Source: Niastella sp. (lineage in GTDB: Bacteria; Bacteroidota; Bacteroidia; Chitinophagales; Chitinophagaceae). Taken from it: a stretch of DNA of 64,000 bases. The notes beneath the pieces were generated by a model. It was given only the letters and a program-made list of their open reading frames with translations, made no database searches and was not told the DNA's origin. Both the position numbers and the translations under genes were made by a program. The stretch is from NCBI GenBank assembly GCA_017744515.1, contig JAGIBF010000024.1:18823-82822 (forward strand). The letters run 5' to 3'. Positions 8,278-17,568 of this stretch are shown here, piece after piece (the stretch's first letter is position 1; every line of letters starts with the position of its first letter).

Positions 8278-8484
8278 TTATTCCCAACCTTGTTTTGCTA
8301 CACCAGCTTTAATGGCAGCCAGTGCTTTTTCCTCACCCAGCAGGGTAGTCAGCTTGTTACCTTTACCATCGTGTCCTTGTGCCATATAAGCCCCTTTCGC
8401 GGTTTTGGTGATCACTGCATCCTGAATAGGAACTCCTTTCTCTTTGGTCTTAACATTGTATGCGGTCAATTGTACATCTGCCAT
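8278..8484 (-). CDS. Small conserved-looking protein of unknown function
   Basis: A 68-residue soluble protein with no signal peptide, membrane helix or cysteine. It opens MADVQLTAYNVKTKEKGVPI, continues with a basic Gly-rich middle (GHDGKGNKLTTLL) and ends in an Ala-rich helix (EEKALAAIKAGVAKQGWE). Its own terminator and isolated position support a real gene. I do not recognise the family. A partner or regulatory role is possible, but nothing nearby shows it. Confidence 0.65.
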   Translation of the reverse strand: MADVQLTAYNVKTKEKGVPIQDAVITKTAKGAYMAQGHDGKGNKLTTLLGEEKALAAIKAGVAKQGWE

Positions 8485-8692
8485 AATAAAAACATTTATC
8501 GGTTAGTAAAATAAACTTATCTCTTCAAAAATGTGACCGGTTTGGGCTTAAAAGATCGATAAATATACAGCTTTTTATAATAAAGGCTTATATGTGTTGA
8601 TTATCAATCATTTGAAATAAACATCCGCTTTCTGCTGTTTTTCCTGTGAAAGGTTTATTTTGATGCATCATAAGTCAAAACAACCCACCGAC

Positions 8693-10387
8693 ATGAAAAA
8701 CGTTATCCTGCAACTGTTGGCTGTGGCAGCTCCCTTCCTCCTTTTTGCCCAGCCCCAAAAGTCCCTGAACGCTTTCAGCAAGATAAGCCTGGCCGAAAAA
8801 CCATTTACTGTTACAGGTACTTTTGTGGGATATAACCCTTCAGTTGATTCGTTCCAGTTCTGCAAGGTCGTTTATAATCACCTGTACAAAGATGACCAGC
8901 AAAACCATGTGGGTGAAGTTGATAAAAATGGCAAGTTCAGCATTACTTTTCCCCTCAACCGTCCGCAGGAGATCATGTTCCTCTTTGGCGAAGAGCTGGT
9001 CATGTTCTACGCAGTACCCGGCAGCTCACTGGATATTCAGCTTGACCTTGCCGGGTTTAAAACACTTGCCAAACTGCCTTACGTTGAACAACTCAAGCAG
9101 CGTGAACCTATGGCCTTTGCCGGCCAGTATGCACAACTCAATAAGGACTATAATGCTTTCAGACCAATCCTCAATTCAATCCTGAGTTATAAAGTCCATT
9201 ATGATCTTATAGACTCACTGGATCAAATGGCCTATAAACAATACCGCCTCGACGTCATGGATCGTATGTTGCAGGCGCTTGCCAGCTTCAACGGGAAGAA
9301 CAATACCAGTTCAGAGTTCCGGCAGTTGATGACGCAGTATATCCGCTACTATGCCGCCGAAGACCTGCTTCGTTACCGCTGGATGCACGGCATGGTAAAA
9401 ACACGGCGGCCAGTGGAGAAGCTGACACCGGAGTACCTTAGCTTTTTAGAAACGATGCCAGTAGACAATGAAGAAGCGGTGATCACGGAGACCTATAGTA
9501 ACTTTTTAAGGGAATATGCCAGCTTATACAAAGCACAAATGCTCACCGCCATGACGACTGTAGACAACCATTATTTCATTGTTTACCTGAGGCAGTATGA
9601 TACTCCGGTCTCCACAGAAGAACAGCAGGCAGCAGAGATGCCGCCTGCCAACAGAAATGCGGCCCAGCAACAGCTGGTCGATTCATTTAATAAAAGACAT
9701 AGTGCAGCCAGAAGCGAACTGATCGGTAGGCTGAACTTTAAACATTCGATGGACTCTTTAGCATTGTTTGTACGACGTGGAGTATCCAAAGACCTTTTGT
9801 CGGCAAGGATTACAGCGAGCTATTTAAACAGCTACCGCACTCCACTTACCGAAAATGAAATGAATAAAATATCCGGTGAGCTGACCAATGCGGATGTACA
9901 GGCCCAAATTGCACGGGACAATCAACGCTTACGCGATGTGCTGGCAGGCAAAATGAGCAATGCCACTCACGTACGCACTGCCCTGCAGGTAAGCAGCGAT
10001 AAGTTCTTTGATGAACTGATGAAACCCTACAAAGGAAAAGTAGTCTATATCGATTTCTGGGCGCCCTGGTGCGGCCCCTGCATGGGCGAAATGCCTGATT
10101 CGAAGGAATTACAAAAAGAACTCGCAGGCAAGGATGTGGTATTTCTTTACATCGGCATCAGCTGTACCAAACAATCGTGGGAAAATACCATCAAGGACAA
10201 GGGCATAGAAGGAGAACATTACTTTGCCAATGACAGAGATGGCAAACTGCTATCCGAGAAGTTCAACATCTCAGGCATTCCACATTATGTGCTGGTAGAT
10301 AAAACGGGTAAAGTGGCCGATGATCGCGCCATGCGACCCAGTGATAAAACAAAGCTGCTGAGAAAGATCAATGGATTGTTGAAGTAA
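8693..10387 (+). CDS. Exported thioredoxin/TlpA-family protein
   Basis: A 564-residue exported protein. The ATG at 8693 is preferred over an upstream TTG because it begins a clean signal peptide ending near FLLFAQ. An N-terminal beta-rich region (about 30-130: FTVTGTFVGYNP, GKFSITFPLNRPQEI) resembles the DUF4369-like domain common on Bacteroidota thiol proteins. A helical linker of about 270 residues follows. The C-terminal thioredoxin fold (about 430-564) has the redox motif WCGPC near residue 460 and the cis-Pro segment SGIPHYVLVDKTG. It probably acts as a periplasmic disulfide reductase; the partner is unknown. It ends directly at a word repeat. Confidence 0.85.
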   Translation: MKNVILQLLAVAAPFLLFAQPQKSLNAFSKISLAEKPFTVTGTFVGYNPSVDSFQFCKVVYNHLYKDDQQNHVGEVDKNGKFSITFPLNRPQEIMFLFGEELVMFYAVPGSSLDIQLDLAGFKTLAKLPYVEQLKQREPMAFAGQYAQLNKDYNAFRPILNSILSYKVHYDLIDSLDQMAYKQYRLDVMDRMLQALASFNGKNNTSSEFRQLMTQYIRYYAAEDLLRYRWMHGMVKTRRPVEKLTPEYLSFLETMPVDNEEAVITETYSNFLREYASLYKAQMLTAMTTVDNHYFIVYLRQYDTPVSTEEQQAAEMPPANRNAAQQQLVDSFNKRHSAARSELIGRLNFKHSMDSLALFVRRGVSKDLLSARITASYLNSYRTPLTENEMNKISGELTNADVQAQIARDNQRLRDVLAGKMSNATHVRTALQVSSDKFFDELMKPYKGKVVYIDFWAPWCGPCMGEMPDSKELQKELAGKDVVFLYIGISCTKQSWENTIKDKGIEGEHYFANDRDGKLLSEKFNISGIPHYVLVDKTGKVADDRAMRPSDKTKLLRKINGLLK

Positions 10388-10509
10388 ATTGGAGAATTTG
10401 GCAATTTGAAGATTTGAAAATGCCGCTATTCGACATCTATGACGAATAGCGGCATTCTTTTATACTGTTTTTAATTATCAAATTTTCAAATCATCACATC
10501 ACCAAATTA
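10388..10509. repeat. Inverted AATTTGG/GATTTGAAAAT word repeat around a terminator
   Basis: The left arm (10388-10418) starts right after the thioredoxin-protein stop and contains AATTTGG and GATTTGAAAAT. The right arm (10474-10509) carries the inverse words and ends within the TAA stop codon of the M28 peptidase (10507-10509). The two arms enclose a perfect intrinsic terminator, so both convergent genes stop at the repeat edges. Confidence 0.75.
10419..10456. terminator. Bidirectional terminator between convergent genes
   Basis: A perfect 14-bp stem (AATGCCGCTATTCG with its complement) and 10-nt loop, with A/T-rich flanks on both sides, shared by the thioredoxin-protein and peptidase genes. 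Confidence 0.85.
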
Positions 10510-11787
10510 GCGCAAAGTGCTGGCATCTACGCGTGATGGCGTATCCTTGCCAGCCACAATGGAAGTCGAGCTGATGGCAATCGCCTTGATGATCTCTGTC
10601 ATATTCTTCATATCCAGTGTCTCGAATTCATCATCGAGGGTATGATAGAATTTTTCACTATCCATTTTAGAAGTAGAGATCGTGTGTGCCGGAACTCCAA
10701 GACGTGCCAGCGTTGCATTGTCCGACCGGTAGAACAATTGCTGCTGAGGATAAGGGTCAGGATAGAACTTAAAGTTGGAGCCTTCGAGGTTCTTCTCCAG
10801 GATCTTTCCCATGTCACTCTTTTCGTATCCGGTGATGAATGCAGAATTGTTACCCCATTTGCTATCGGTACCAATCATTTCGATGTTGAACATCGCCATT
10901 ACTTTGGCGGGATCATATTGCTCTGAAAAGTATTTCGAACCAAAACCGCCGGACTCTTCCGCAGTAAAGGCGGCAAATATGATGGTGCGCTCATTATTCT
11001 TTTGCCGGGCAAAGTAATGCGCCAGCATGATCACCGCTGTGGTTCCGGCAGCATCGTCGTTGGCTCCATTATAAATAGAGTCTTGTGCCGCATTGGGTTT
11101 TCCGATACCAAGGTGATCATAGTGACCGGAGAAGATCACGTATTCCTTCTTCTTGCTTTTGCCGGGCAGTATGCCTACCACATTTTTTAGCGGCATATTG
11201 GTCACTTCCTGATTGAACTCGATAGCATAAGTGGCAGGCTCTTCTACAGTAAGCACACCTATGATACTGGCCGTGGGCGGAAAAGAAGCAGAACGGCGCT
11301 TCAGGTTATTGAACATGCTCCTGGCGGCGGTGTCCACTACCAATAAGTAATTACCGGATGTTTTTGTCAAGCGGCTATACACAACATACAAGCTGTCTTT
11401 GCTTGCCTTGACTATTTTATACTTTGACTTCTGGGTGATTGTCAGCTTTGGCTTTGCGGTTACACCAATGATATCTTTTTCTTCTAACGGTTTACCATTG
11501 AGGGTACCGGACGCCGACAGGAATTTTGTGCGCAGCATGCCAAACTCCTGCAGGTACGACCCACGCTTTACAGGCTTCAGGCCCGCCTTCTTGAATTCGG
11601 AAGCAATGAAATCTGCCGCTTTGTCGATGCCAGGCGTAAATGGTTTACGGCCTCCCATATCGTCGGCAGACAATATGCGCTCCACGCGTGCTACTTCCGT
11701 TTCATTGATGATCTGATCGATGGATTGCGAATAACCAAGATGACCCATAGCAATAAGGGCCGCAGGTAATAGTAGTTTCTTAATCAT
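10507..11787 (-). CDS. Exported M28 family zinc metallopeptidase
   Basis: A 426-residue aminopeptidase-type enzyme with a signal peptide (about 1-20). The catalytic domain carries the M28 ligand pattern in order: HYDHLG (H222), NGANDDAAG (D244), the catalytic pair TAEESGG (E277/E278), NIEMIG (E303, Asp in most relatives) and YHTLDDE near the C-terminus (His ligand). Between the N-terminal part and the catalytic core is an insert of about 110 residues (about 95-205), a possible PA-like or lid region. It likely trims peptides in the periplasm. The stop codon lies inside a word repeat. Confidence 0.9.
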   Translation of the reverse strand: MIKKLLLPAALIAMGHLGYSQSIDQIINETEVARVERILSADDMGGRKPFTPGIDKAADFIASEFKKAGLKPVKRGSYLQEFGMLRTKFLSASGTLNGKPLEEKDIIGVTAKPKLTITQKSKYKIVKASKDSLYVVYSRLTKTSGNYLLVVDTAARSMFNNLKRRSASFPPTASIIGVLTVEEPATYAIEFNQEVTNMPLKNVVGILPGKSKKKEYVIFSGHYDHLGIGKPNAAQDSIYNGANDDAAGTTAVIMLAHYFARQKNNERTIIFAAFTAEESGGFGSKYFSEQYDPAKVMAMFNIEMIGTDSKWGNNSAFITGYEKSDMGKILEKNLEGSNFKFYPDPYPQQQLFYRSDNATLARLGVPAHTISTSKMDSEKFYHTLDDEFETLDMKNMTEIIKAIAISSTSIVAGKDTPSRVDASTLR

Positions 11788-11824
11788 GCAGTAAATATAG
11801 GCGTTAAGGTGTATGCAGCAGGGA

Positions 11825-12559
11825 TTACAGGCTCATCATTTCTTTGAACTTCACAGTCTGCCTGCGACTTACCTCGATCTTTTCACCGCCCTTCAATTCC
11901 AACAGCAGGCCGCCATTGAAATAAGGTTCAATTTTATCGATGAGGCGAAGGTTGACAATATGTTTGCGGTTGGCCCGGAAGAAGGTTTTTTCATCCAGCC
12001 TTTCCTCGAGCGCATTGAGCGATTTCAAAATGAGTGGCTTGTTGGGGCCAAAATATACTTTAGCATAGTTGCCCACACTTTCAAACAGGCGGATATCCGA
12101 CAGCTTCACAAACCAGCAGCGCTCTCCATCTTTCACAAACACCTGGTCGCTTTCACTCAAGATAGAGCGGTTCACATTCAAGGGGATGGGACTGGCGTCT
12201 CCGCGCTCGTCCTGCATGTGCAGTTTCTGAATAGCATCGGCCAGCCGCTTGGGCTCCACAGGCTTCAGCAGATAATCCAGTGCATTCACCTCGAAAGCTT
12301 TCAGTGCATATTCATCGTAAGCGGTAGTAAAGATCACATTGGGCGTTCTGTCCAGCTCAGACAGCATATCGAAACCTGTTTTGCCAGGCATTTGAATATC
12401 CAGGAATACGAGGTCCGGATTAATATGTTCGATCTTCTCGATACCCTCTCCCGCATTAGCTGCCTCTGCCACGACTTCGATCTCGGGAAACTCCATCAAC
12501 AGCTTTTTCAGTTCATTCCTTGCCAGTCGTTCGTCGTCGATAATAATCGCTTTGATCAT
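11825..12559 (-). CDS. LytTR-type response regulator (first pair)
   Basis: A 244-residue two-component regulator. The receiver domain (about 1-125) has the acidic pair DDE at 8-10, the phospho-acceptor D54 in VFLDIQMPG, and FTTAYDEYALKAF. The LytTR DNA-binding domain occupies about 140-242 (VFVKDGERCWFVKLSDIRLFES, FFRANRKHIVNLRLIDKIEP). It is the cognate partner of the histidine kinase 8 nt upstream. Targets are not visible. Confidence 0.94.
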   Translation of the reverse strand: MIKAIIIDDERLARNELKKLLMEFPEIEVVAEAANAGEGIEKIEHINPDLVFLDIQMPGKTGFDMLSELDRTPNVIFTTAYDEYALKAFEVNALDYLLKPVEPKRLADAIQKLHMQDERGDASPIPLNVNRSILSESDQVFVKDGERCWFVKLSDIRLFESVGNYAKVYFGPNKPLILKSLNALEERLDEKTFFRANRKHIVNLRLIDKIEPYFNGGLLLELKGGEKIEVSRRQTVKFKEMMSL

Positions 12560-12567
12560 ACGTCCAT

Positions 12568-13608
12568 TTATTTTATTTCAACAGGAATTAGCACCCTCGC
12601 CTCTACCAATCCATCAACCTGCTTGATCTCAAAGTTAGCTTTTTCACCAAATAATAACTGCAGCCTGTTTTTGGTGCTGGACAGGCCAAAACCATCGCCG
12701 TTCATATGCCCGTTGAGGGAGCCGGAGTTCAGTACAATAAGTTCGTGGAAATCATTCCTGAAGTCGGAAACCACTTTTACAATACCACCGCTGATCTGTT
12801 TGCCGATGCCATGCTTGATGGCATTCTCCACCAGCGTTTGCAGCATCATGGGCGGCACAGGCTGGTCGAGCGTATCTTCATCGATCTGGTATTCTATGCG
12901 CAGGCGGTCTTCAAAACGGATGTATTCCAGTGCGAGGTAATCCCTTACGATGTTCAGCTCTTTCTCGAAAGGAACTGTTTCCAGCTTTTCGGCCTGCATG
13001 CTGCTGCGCAGGATATTGCTCAATTCGGTGATGGCATTCCTTGCCCGGTTGGGATTCTCGTCGATCAGGGCACGTATGCTATTGAGGGCATTGAAGATGA
13101 AATGCGGATTTATGTGCGACTTGATGGTCTTCAGCTCCAGTGTTTTCACCAGCGCCTCCAACTTTAAAGTATCCACCTGTTGACGACGGCTTTTCTCGAT
13201 ATAATGATAGAAATAATAAAGCAGCGTCCAGGGGATCATGAAGATACCGATGTTCAATACATTGGCGAAAAGCCGGGTGGAGAAGTCGAGCTTGTTCTTG
13301 TTCTCGAACTTGAAGATCTCGTAGGCGCCCAGCACCAGCAAACCGTACAGGATACTGGTAATGATCACAGCCGCCCCCAGCCGGGTAGCCATCTTTTCGA
13401 TGGGCAACAACAGCCAGTTGGTGCGTTTAAGAAACTCCCGCAGTATGTGGGTACTGGCAATACCCGACACTACATAGATGAGTATCCGGTACAGGTACGC
13501 ATTGGATATTTCTTCTTTGAACGTAAAAGCATAAAACAACATGGAAAGACCTACCAGGCCCCAGCCACCTATCTGGCAAAGCCAGTAATATGAATTTCTT
13601 TTCGCCAT
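12568..13608 (-). CDS. LytS-type sensor histidine kinase (first pair)
   Basis: A 346-residue membrane kinase. Four hydrophobic helices occupy about 10-30, 40-58, 78-98 and 115-136, with little periplasmic sequence, so the signal is likely membrane-associated or from a partner. The kinase core follows: INPHFIFNALNSIRALID carries the conserved His (H169), and the ATPase part includes VPPMMLQTLVENAIKHG and GDGFGLSSTKNRLQLLFG. Co-transcribed with the LytTR regulator. A -7 box lies 19 nt upstream. Confidence 0.94.
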   Translation of the reverse strand: MAKRNSYYWLCQIGGWGLVGLSMLFYAFTFKEEISNAYLYRILIYVVSGIASTHILREFLKRTNWLLLPIEKMATRLGAAVIITSILYGLLVLGAYEIFKFENKNKLDFSTRLFANVLNIGIFMIPWTLLYYFYHYIEKSRRQQVDTLKLEALVKTLELKTIKSHINPHFIFNALNSIRALIDENPNRARNAITELSNILRSSMQAEKLETVPFEKELNIVRDYLALEYIRFEDRLRIEYQIDEDTLDQPVPPMMLQTLVENAIKHGIGKQISGGIVKVVSDFRNDFHELIVLNSGSLNGHMNGDGFGLSSTKNRLQLLFGEKANFEIKQVDGLVEARVLIPVEIK

Positions 13609-13627
13609 CTCAGAATTTGGGTCTTAG

Positions 13628-13635
13628 CAAAACTA
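13628..13635 (-). promoter_or_regulatory. Candidate -7 box for the first LytS/LytTR operon
   Basis: TAGTTTTG on the minus strand, a full TAnnTTTG match, 19 nt before the kinase ATG at 13608. The gene-free stretch 13609-13893 otherwise shows only the dxs -7 box. Confidence 0.5.
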
Positions 13636-13866
13636 TACATTTGGTTAGCCCTCCTATGGTATTTTGGATATATGGCTTAAAAGCCGGGCTATCGGCAGGC
13701 CCATTATACCCACTTTCCTGTACAAAAGCCGCCATTCAATTAATAATCAACAGAATACATAAATACCCGGGGAATAAAGTAGCCTTTGCCTGTGATGGCG
13801 CCAGCCCACGGAGGCAGGTTACCCGCCACAAAAGCCGGAAACCCTGAATTTCAAGCCATAAAGTAG

Positions 13867-13874
13867 TACTTTTG
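13867..13874 (+). promoter_or_regulatory. Candidate -7 box for dxs
   Basis: TACTTTTG, a full TAnnTTTG match, 19 nt before the dxs ATG. Confidence 0.5.
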
Positions 13875-13893
13875 ATCCATAAATTTTCTCCCG

Positions 13894-15828
13894 ATGGAAA
13901 TTGCTCCCGGCCCCTTGCTCAAAATGATCCAATCACCGGCAGATGTAAAACAACTCAGCAGAGAACAGCTACATCAGTTGTGTGATGAACTACGTCAATA
14001 CATCATTGATGTGGTGAGCGTTCACGGGGGGCACTTTGGCGCCAGCCTTGGCGTAGTAGAACTATCCGTAGCGCTCCACTATATTTACAATACACCTTAC
14101 GATCAGCTGGTATGGGACGTAGGCCATCAGGCTTATGGTCATAAGATCCTTACCGGCCGCAAGGATAACTTCAGCACCAACAGGAAGTACAATGGCCTCA
14201 GCGGGTTTCCTAAACGCAGCGAGAGCGAATACGACACGTTTGGTGTAGGCCACTCATCCACTTCTATCTCTGCCGCACTGGGCATGGCCATGGCCGCCAA
14301 ATACAAAGGCGAGAACCGCAAGTCGGTGGCAGTGATAGGCGATGGCGCTATGACCGCTGGCCTGGCGTTCGAAGGGATGAACCATGCAGGCGTAACCGAT
14401 GCAGACATGCTGATCATCCTGAATGATAACAACATGAGCATCGACCCCAACGTGGGTGCGCTGAAAGAATACCTGACCGACATCTCTACTTCACATACCT
14501 ATAACCGCCTGAAGGATGATATCTGGAAGGCACTGGGCAAACTACCGGTAGGAAAGAACTTCTCCCGTGACATGGCCAGCAAGCTGGAGCACAGCATCAA
14601 AGGATTTGTGAACAAGAGCAGCAACCTGTTTGAAGCACTGAAGCTCCGCTACTTTGGTCCTATCGACGGACACAACATTACCAAGCTGGTTGATACTTTA
14701 CAAGACCTGAAAAAAATACCCGGCCCCAAACTGTTGCACATCGTAACCGTAAAGGGCAAAGGATATTCACTGGCCGAAAAAGACCAGACCAAGTGGCACG
14801 CGCCCGGTTTGTTCGATAAGATCACCGGTGAGATATACAAGAAGACTTTCGAAACCAAGCAGCCGCCCAAGTACCAGGACGTTTTTGGACATACTATCAT
14901 CGAGTTGGCCGAAATGAATAAAAACGTATTTGGTATCACACCGGCCATGCCTTCCGGCTCCTCCCTCAAATTCATGATGGAGCAAATGCCCGACCGCGCC
15001 ATCGACGTAGGTATCTGCGAACAACACGCTGTGACCCTCAGCGCCGGTATGGCCACACAAGGGCTGAAGGTATTCTGCAACATCTATTCTTCCTTCATGC
15101 AGCGCGCCTACGATCAGGTGGTGCATGATGTAGCCATACAAAAACTACCCGTTATCTTCTGTCTCGACCGCGCAGGACTGGTGGGAGAAGACGGACCTAC
15201 GCACCACGGCGCGTACGACATTCCATTCTTCCGTTGTATACCACATATGGTGATCAGTGCGCCGATGAATGAAAGCGAGCTGCGCAACCTGATGTATACA
15301 GCCCAGCTGGAGAGCAACGAAACCCATCCTTTCGTTATCCGCTACCCACGTGGAGAAGGTGTGATGCCGGAGTGGAGAACACCTTTTGAAGAAATAACGA
15401 TCGGCAAGGGCAGGAAGCTGAAAGACGGAGACGACATCGCCATCCTTTCACTGGGACATCCCGGCAACTTTGTAACCACTGCCATCCGCGAGCTGAAGAC
15501 AGAAGGATTGAACCCGGCGCATTATGATATGCGCTTTGCCAAGCCACTGGACGAAGACATGCTGCACGAAGTATTCAGCAAATTCGATAAGGTAGTGACT
15601 GTTGAAGACGGGACTATCGTTGGAGGATTTGGCAGCGCTATACTGGAATTCATGGCACAACATAACTACCGCGCCACGGTGAAGATGCTGGGCATCCCCG
15701 ACCGCCTGGTAGAACACGGTACGCTCAAAGAACTGCACCGCGAATGCGGCTACGATGCTGCAGGTATCGCGAAAACGGTTCGTGAAATGATGAAAGACAA
15801 AGTAACAGTAGGGTCGCTGCTGCAGTAA
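13894..15828 (+). CDS. dxs: 1-deoxy-D-xylulose-5-phosphate synthase
   Basis: A 644-residue thiamine-diphosphate enzyme joining pyruvate and glyceraldehyde-3-phosphate, the first step of the non-mevalonate isoprenoid pathway. Seen: DVGHQAYGHKILTGR, the cofactor-binding GDGAMTAGLAFEGMNHAG to NDNNMSIDPNVGAL, and the transketolase central domain with ICEQHAVTLSAGMA and FCLDRAGLVGEDGPTHHGA. The C-terminal domain ends normally. Length is typical. Monocistronic. Confidence 0.97.
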   Translation: MEIAPGPLLKMIQSPADVKQLSREQLHQLCDELRQYIIDVVSVHGGHFGASLGVVELSVALHYIYNTPYDQLVWDVGHQAYGHKILTGRKDNFSTNRKYNGLSGFPKRSESEYDTFGVGHSSTSISAALGMAMAAKYKGENRKSVAVIGDGAMTAGLAFEGMNHAGVTDADMLIILNDNNMSIDPNVGALKEYLTDISTSHTYNRLKDDIWKALGKLPVGKNFSRDMASKLEHSIKGFVNKSSNLFEALKLRYFGPIDGHNITKLVDTLQDLKKIPGPKLLHIVTVKGKGYSLAEKDQTKWHAPGLFDKITGEIYKKTFETKQPPKYQDVFGHTIIELAEMNKNVFGITPAMPSGSSLKFMMEQMPDRAIDVGICEQHAVTLSAGMATQGLKVFCNIYSSFMQRAYDQVVHDVAIQKLPVIFCLDRAGLVGEDGPTHHGAYDIPFFRCIPHMVISAPMNESELRNLMYTAQLESNETHPFVIRYPRGEGVMPEWRTPFEEITIGKGRKLKDGDDIAILSLGHPGNFVTTAIRELKTEGLNPAHYDMRFAKPLDEDMLHEVFSKFDKVVTVEDGTIVGGFGSAILEFMAQHNYRATVKMLGIPDRLVEHGTLKELHRECGYDAAGIAKTVREMMKDKVTVGSLLQ

Positions 15829-15920
15829 CATTCAGAAATCTTTAACAGCACTTTACACCCGCTCATTTATGGAGGCGCGTTATAATGGCATCTGATGAGG
15901 TGTCATAACCCCCTTCCTGC

Positions 15921-16562
15921 ATGAAACGTTTATTGCTCCTTACACTTGGCGTAGTGCTGCTGTTCCTGGCGGTCAGCGCTACCTGGTATTATACCAAAAT
16001 GAAGCCTGTTTACAGAACAGTCAACCGTGATATCAGCGCCACGCTCCGCAGGAAATTGCTGCTCAAACTGGAATCACGCGCAGCCAAAGCAAGGGAATAC
16101 GCCACCCTGCATAAATACAATACAGACGTTTGCTTTTTAATTGACATGAGCATAGAGTCGGGCAAGAACCGGTTGTTTATATACAACCTCAAGAAAGATT
16201 CTGTTACTGATGCCGGGTTGGTAACCCATGGCCGCTGCAATGAGAACTGGCTCAACGGCCGCCGCTACGGCAATGAGGTAGGCTGTGGTTGCACCTCGCT
16301 GGGTAAGTATAAGATCGGCGCCGCCTACAAAGGGAAGTTTGGCCTGGCCTATAAGCTGCACGGACAGGATTCTACCAACAACAATGCATTCAAAAGATTC
16401 GTGGTGCTGCACTCGCACGGATGCGTACCCTACGGAGAGGTAGACCCATATCCCATTTGCCAGAGTGATGGATGCCCCACGGTAGCACCGGCTTTCTTAA
16501 AGAAAATGGCCGCAACGATAGATGCATCGCCACGGCCAATACTGTTATGGATATTTGAGTGA
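15921..16562 (+). CDS. Murein L,D-transpeptidase catalytic-domain protein
   Basis: A 213-residue membrane-anchored or exported protein. One hydrophobic helix (about 3-23) could be a signal anchor. From about residue 68 it matches the YkuD_2-type L,D-transpeptidase catalytic domain: TSLGKYKIG, the His motif RFVVLHSHGC (H164/H166) and CQSDGCPTV with the probable catalytic Cys at 185. Such domains act on peptidoglycan stem peptides. It ends 8 nt before a hairpin repeat and is convergent with the pirin gene. Confidence 0.85.
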   Translation: MKRLLLLTLGVVLLFLAVSATWYYTKMKPVYRTVNRDISATLRRKLLLKLESRAAKAREYATLHKYNTDVCFLIDMSIESGKNRLFIYNLKKDSVTDAGLVTHGRCNENWLNGRRYGNEVGCGCTSLGKYKIGAAYKGKFGLAYKLHGQDSTNNNAFKRFVVLHSHGCVPYGEVDPYPICQSDGCPTVAPAFLKKMAATIDASPRPILLWIFE

Positions 16563-16570
16563 TCTACCTT

Positions 16571-16614
16571 GTCACCCTGAGCTTGTCGAAGGGCTTCGAC
16601 GGGCTCAGCCTGAC
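16571..16614. repeat. Palindromic CTGAGCTTGTCGAAGG-type repeat (REP-like)
   Basis: The stretch folds as a 21-bp stem with a 2-nt loop: GTCA..CTGAGC..GTCGAAG pairs with CTTCGAC..GCTCAG..TGAC (17 Watson-Crick pairs plus two G-T pairs). Words of this kind recur in intergenic DNA of many bacteria. It sits between two convergent stop codons and could also act as a terminator or mRNA stabiliser. A half copy lies at 32970-32987. Confidence 0.75.
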
Positions 16615-16615
16615 A

Positions 16616-17467
16616 TTAATAATCAAGTACTCCCATTTTCCCAATCTCATACTTCCTGATCGCTTCCTGAATCTCTTCAAAACTATTCATCACAAACGGT
16701 CCATAACTAACAACCTTCTCTTTCAAAGGCTCTCCGCCAAACACAATGAAGTCAACATCACTGGTGGCAGAAAAAACGAGCTGATCACCATCGACGTGAA
16801 AGTCGACCAATTGGCCGGCACCCACATCCTGTCCTAACAGTTTAATTTTTCCATCCAATATGTATAAAGCCGAAGAGTACGAATTATCAACGGGCAAGGT
16901 AAACAAGGCGCCGGCCTTCAATTTCACCTGGTGCAGGAACATAGGCGTATGCGTAGCAATGGGAGATGATTGCCCATTATAACTACCGATCAACGTCTTT
17001 ACCCATACACCCTCGCCGGATTGCTCGGGCAACGTTGCAGAAGCATAATGCCGGAAAGAAGCATCCAGTGTTTTCTTATCGGCCGGTAAGTTGATCCAGA
17101 TCTGCAACAACTGTACAGTACCACCCTGCTTCAAAAAAGCGGCAGTAGGGCCTTCCGAGTGAACAACACCGTTACCGGAAGTCATCCAGTTGATATCGCC
17201 ACCAGTCGCTACCTGGTCGTGCCCCTTGCTATCGCGGTGAAAAAACTCACCATCCAGCAAATAAGTCACGACTTCAAAGCCGGCATGTGGGTGAGGCGCC
17301 AACCTTACCTCCGAACCAGCTTTCAGTACATTAGGTTTCATGTGGTGTATCAACAGGAAGGGGTCTACCTGTCTCAAAGTACGGGTAGGTAAAACGTTCT
17401 TGATCTTGAACGGACCTACCATCTCATTGGTCGCATCAATGATTTGCGACACAGTTCTGGTAGTCAT
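16616..17467 (-). CDS. Pirin family protein
   Basis: A 283-residue bicupin protein. The four metal ligands of the N-terminal cupin are present: HPHAGFE (H59, H61) and VVHSEGP (H103, E105). Pirins bind iron; some bacterial members show quercetin dioxygenase activity, others act as redox-sensitive cofactors, so a precise role cannot be stated. The second cupin (about 150-255) lacks obvious ligands, as is usual. Soluble, no signal peptide. Transcribed alone, convergent with the transpeptidase gene. Confidence 0.92.
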   Translation of the reverse strand: MTTRTVSQIIDATNEMVGPFKIKNVLPTRTLRQVDPFLLIHHMKPNVLKAGSEVRLAPHPHAGFEVVTYLLDGEFFHRDSKGHDQVATGGDINWMTSGNGVVHSEGPTAAFLKQGGTVQLLQIWINLPADKKTLDASFRHYASATLPEQSGEGVWVKTLIGSYNGQSSPIATHTPMFLHQVKLKAGALFTLPVDNSYSSALYILDGKIKLLGQDVGAGQLVDFHVDGDQLVFSATSDVDFIVFGGEPLKEKVVSYGPFVMNSFEEIQEAIRKYEIGKMGVLDY

Positions 17468-17568
17468 AAAAACTCCTTTTTTTGGTTAATTAAAGCAATA
17501 ACAATAGACTCAGCGTTTAAACACCAACTATTGTACCCGTTCGGTTCTGGCAGTATTAAGGGAGTATT

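Noticed and set aside
11813..12940. A 375-codon plus-strand frame
   Set aside because: It lies antisense to the LytTR regulator and LytS kinase genes, whose motifs are complete; its translation shows no domain and arises from codon bias of the true strand.
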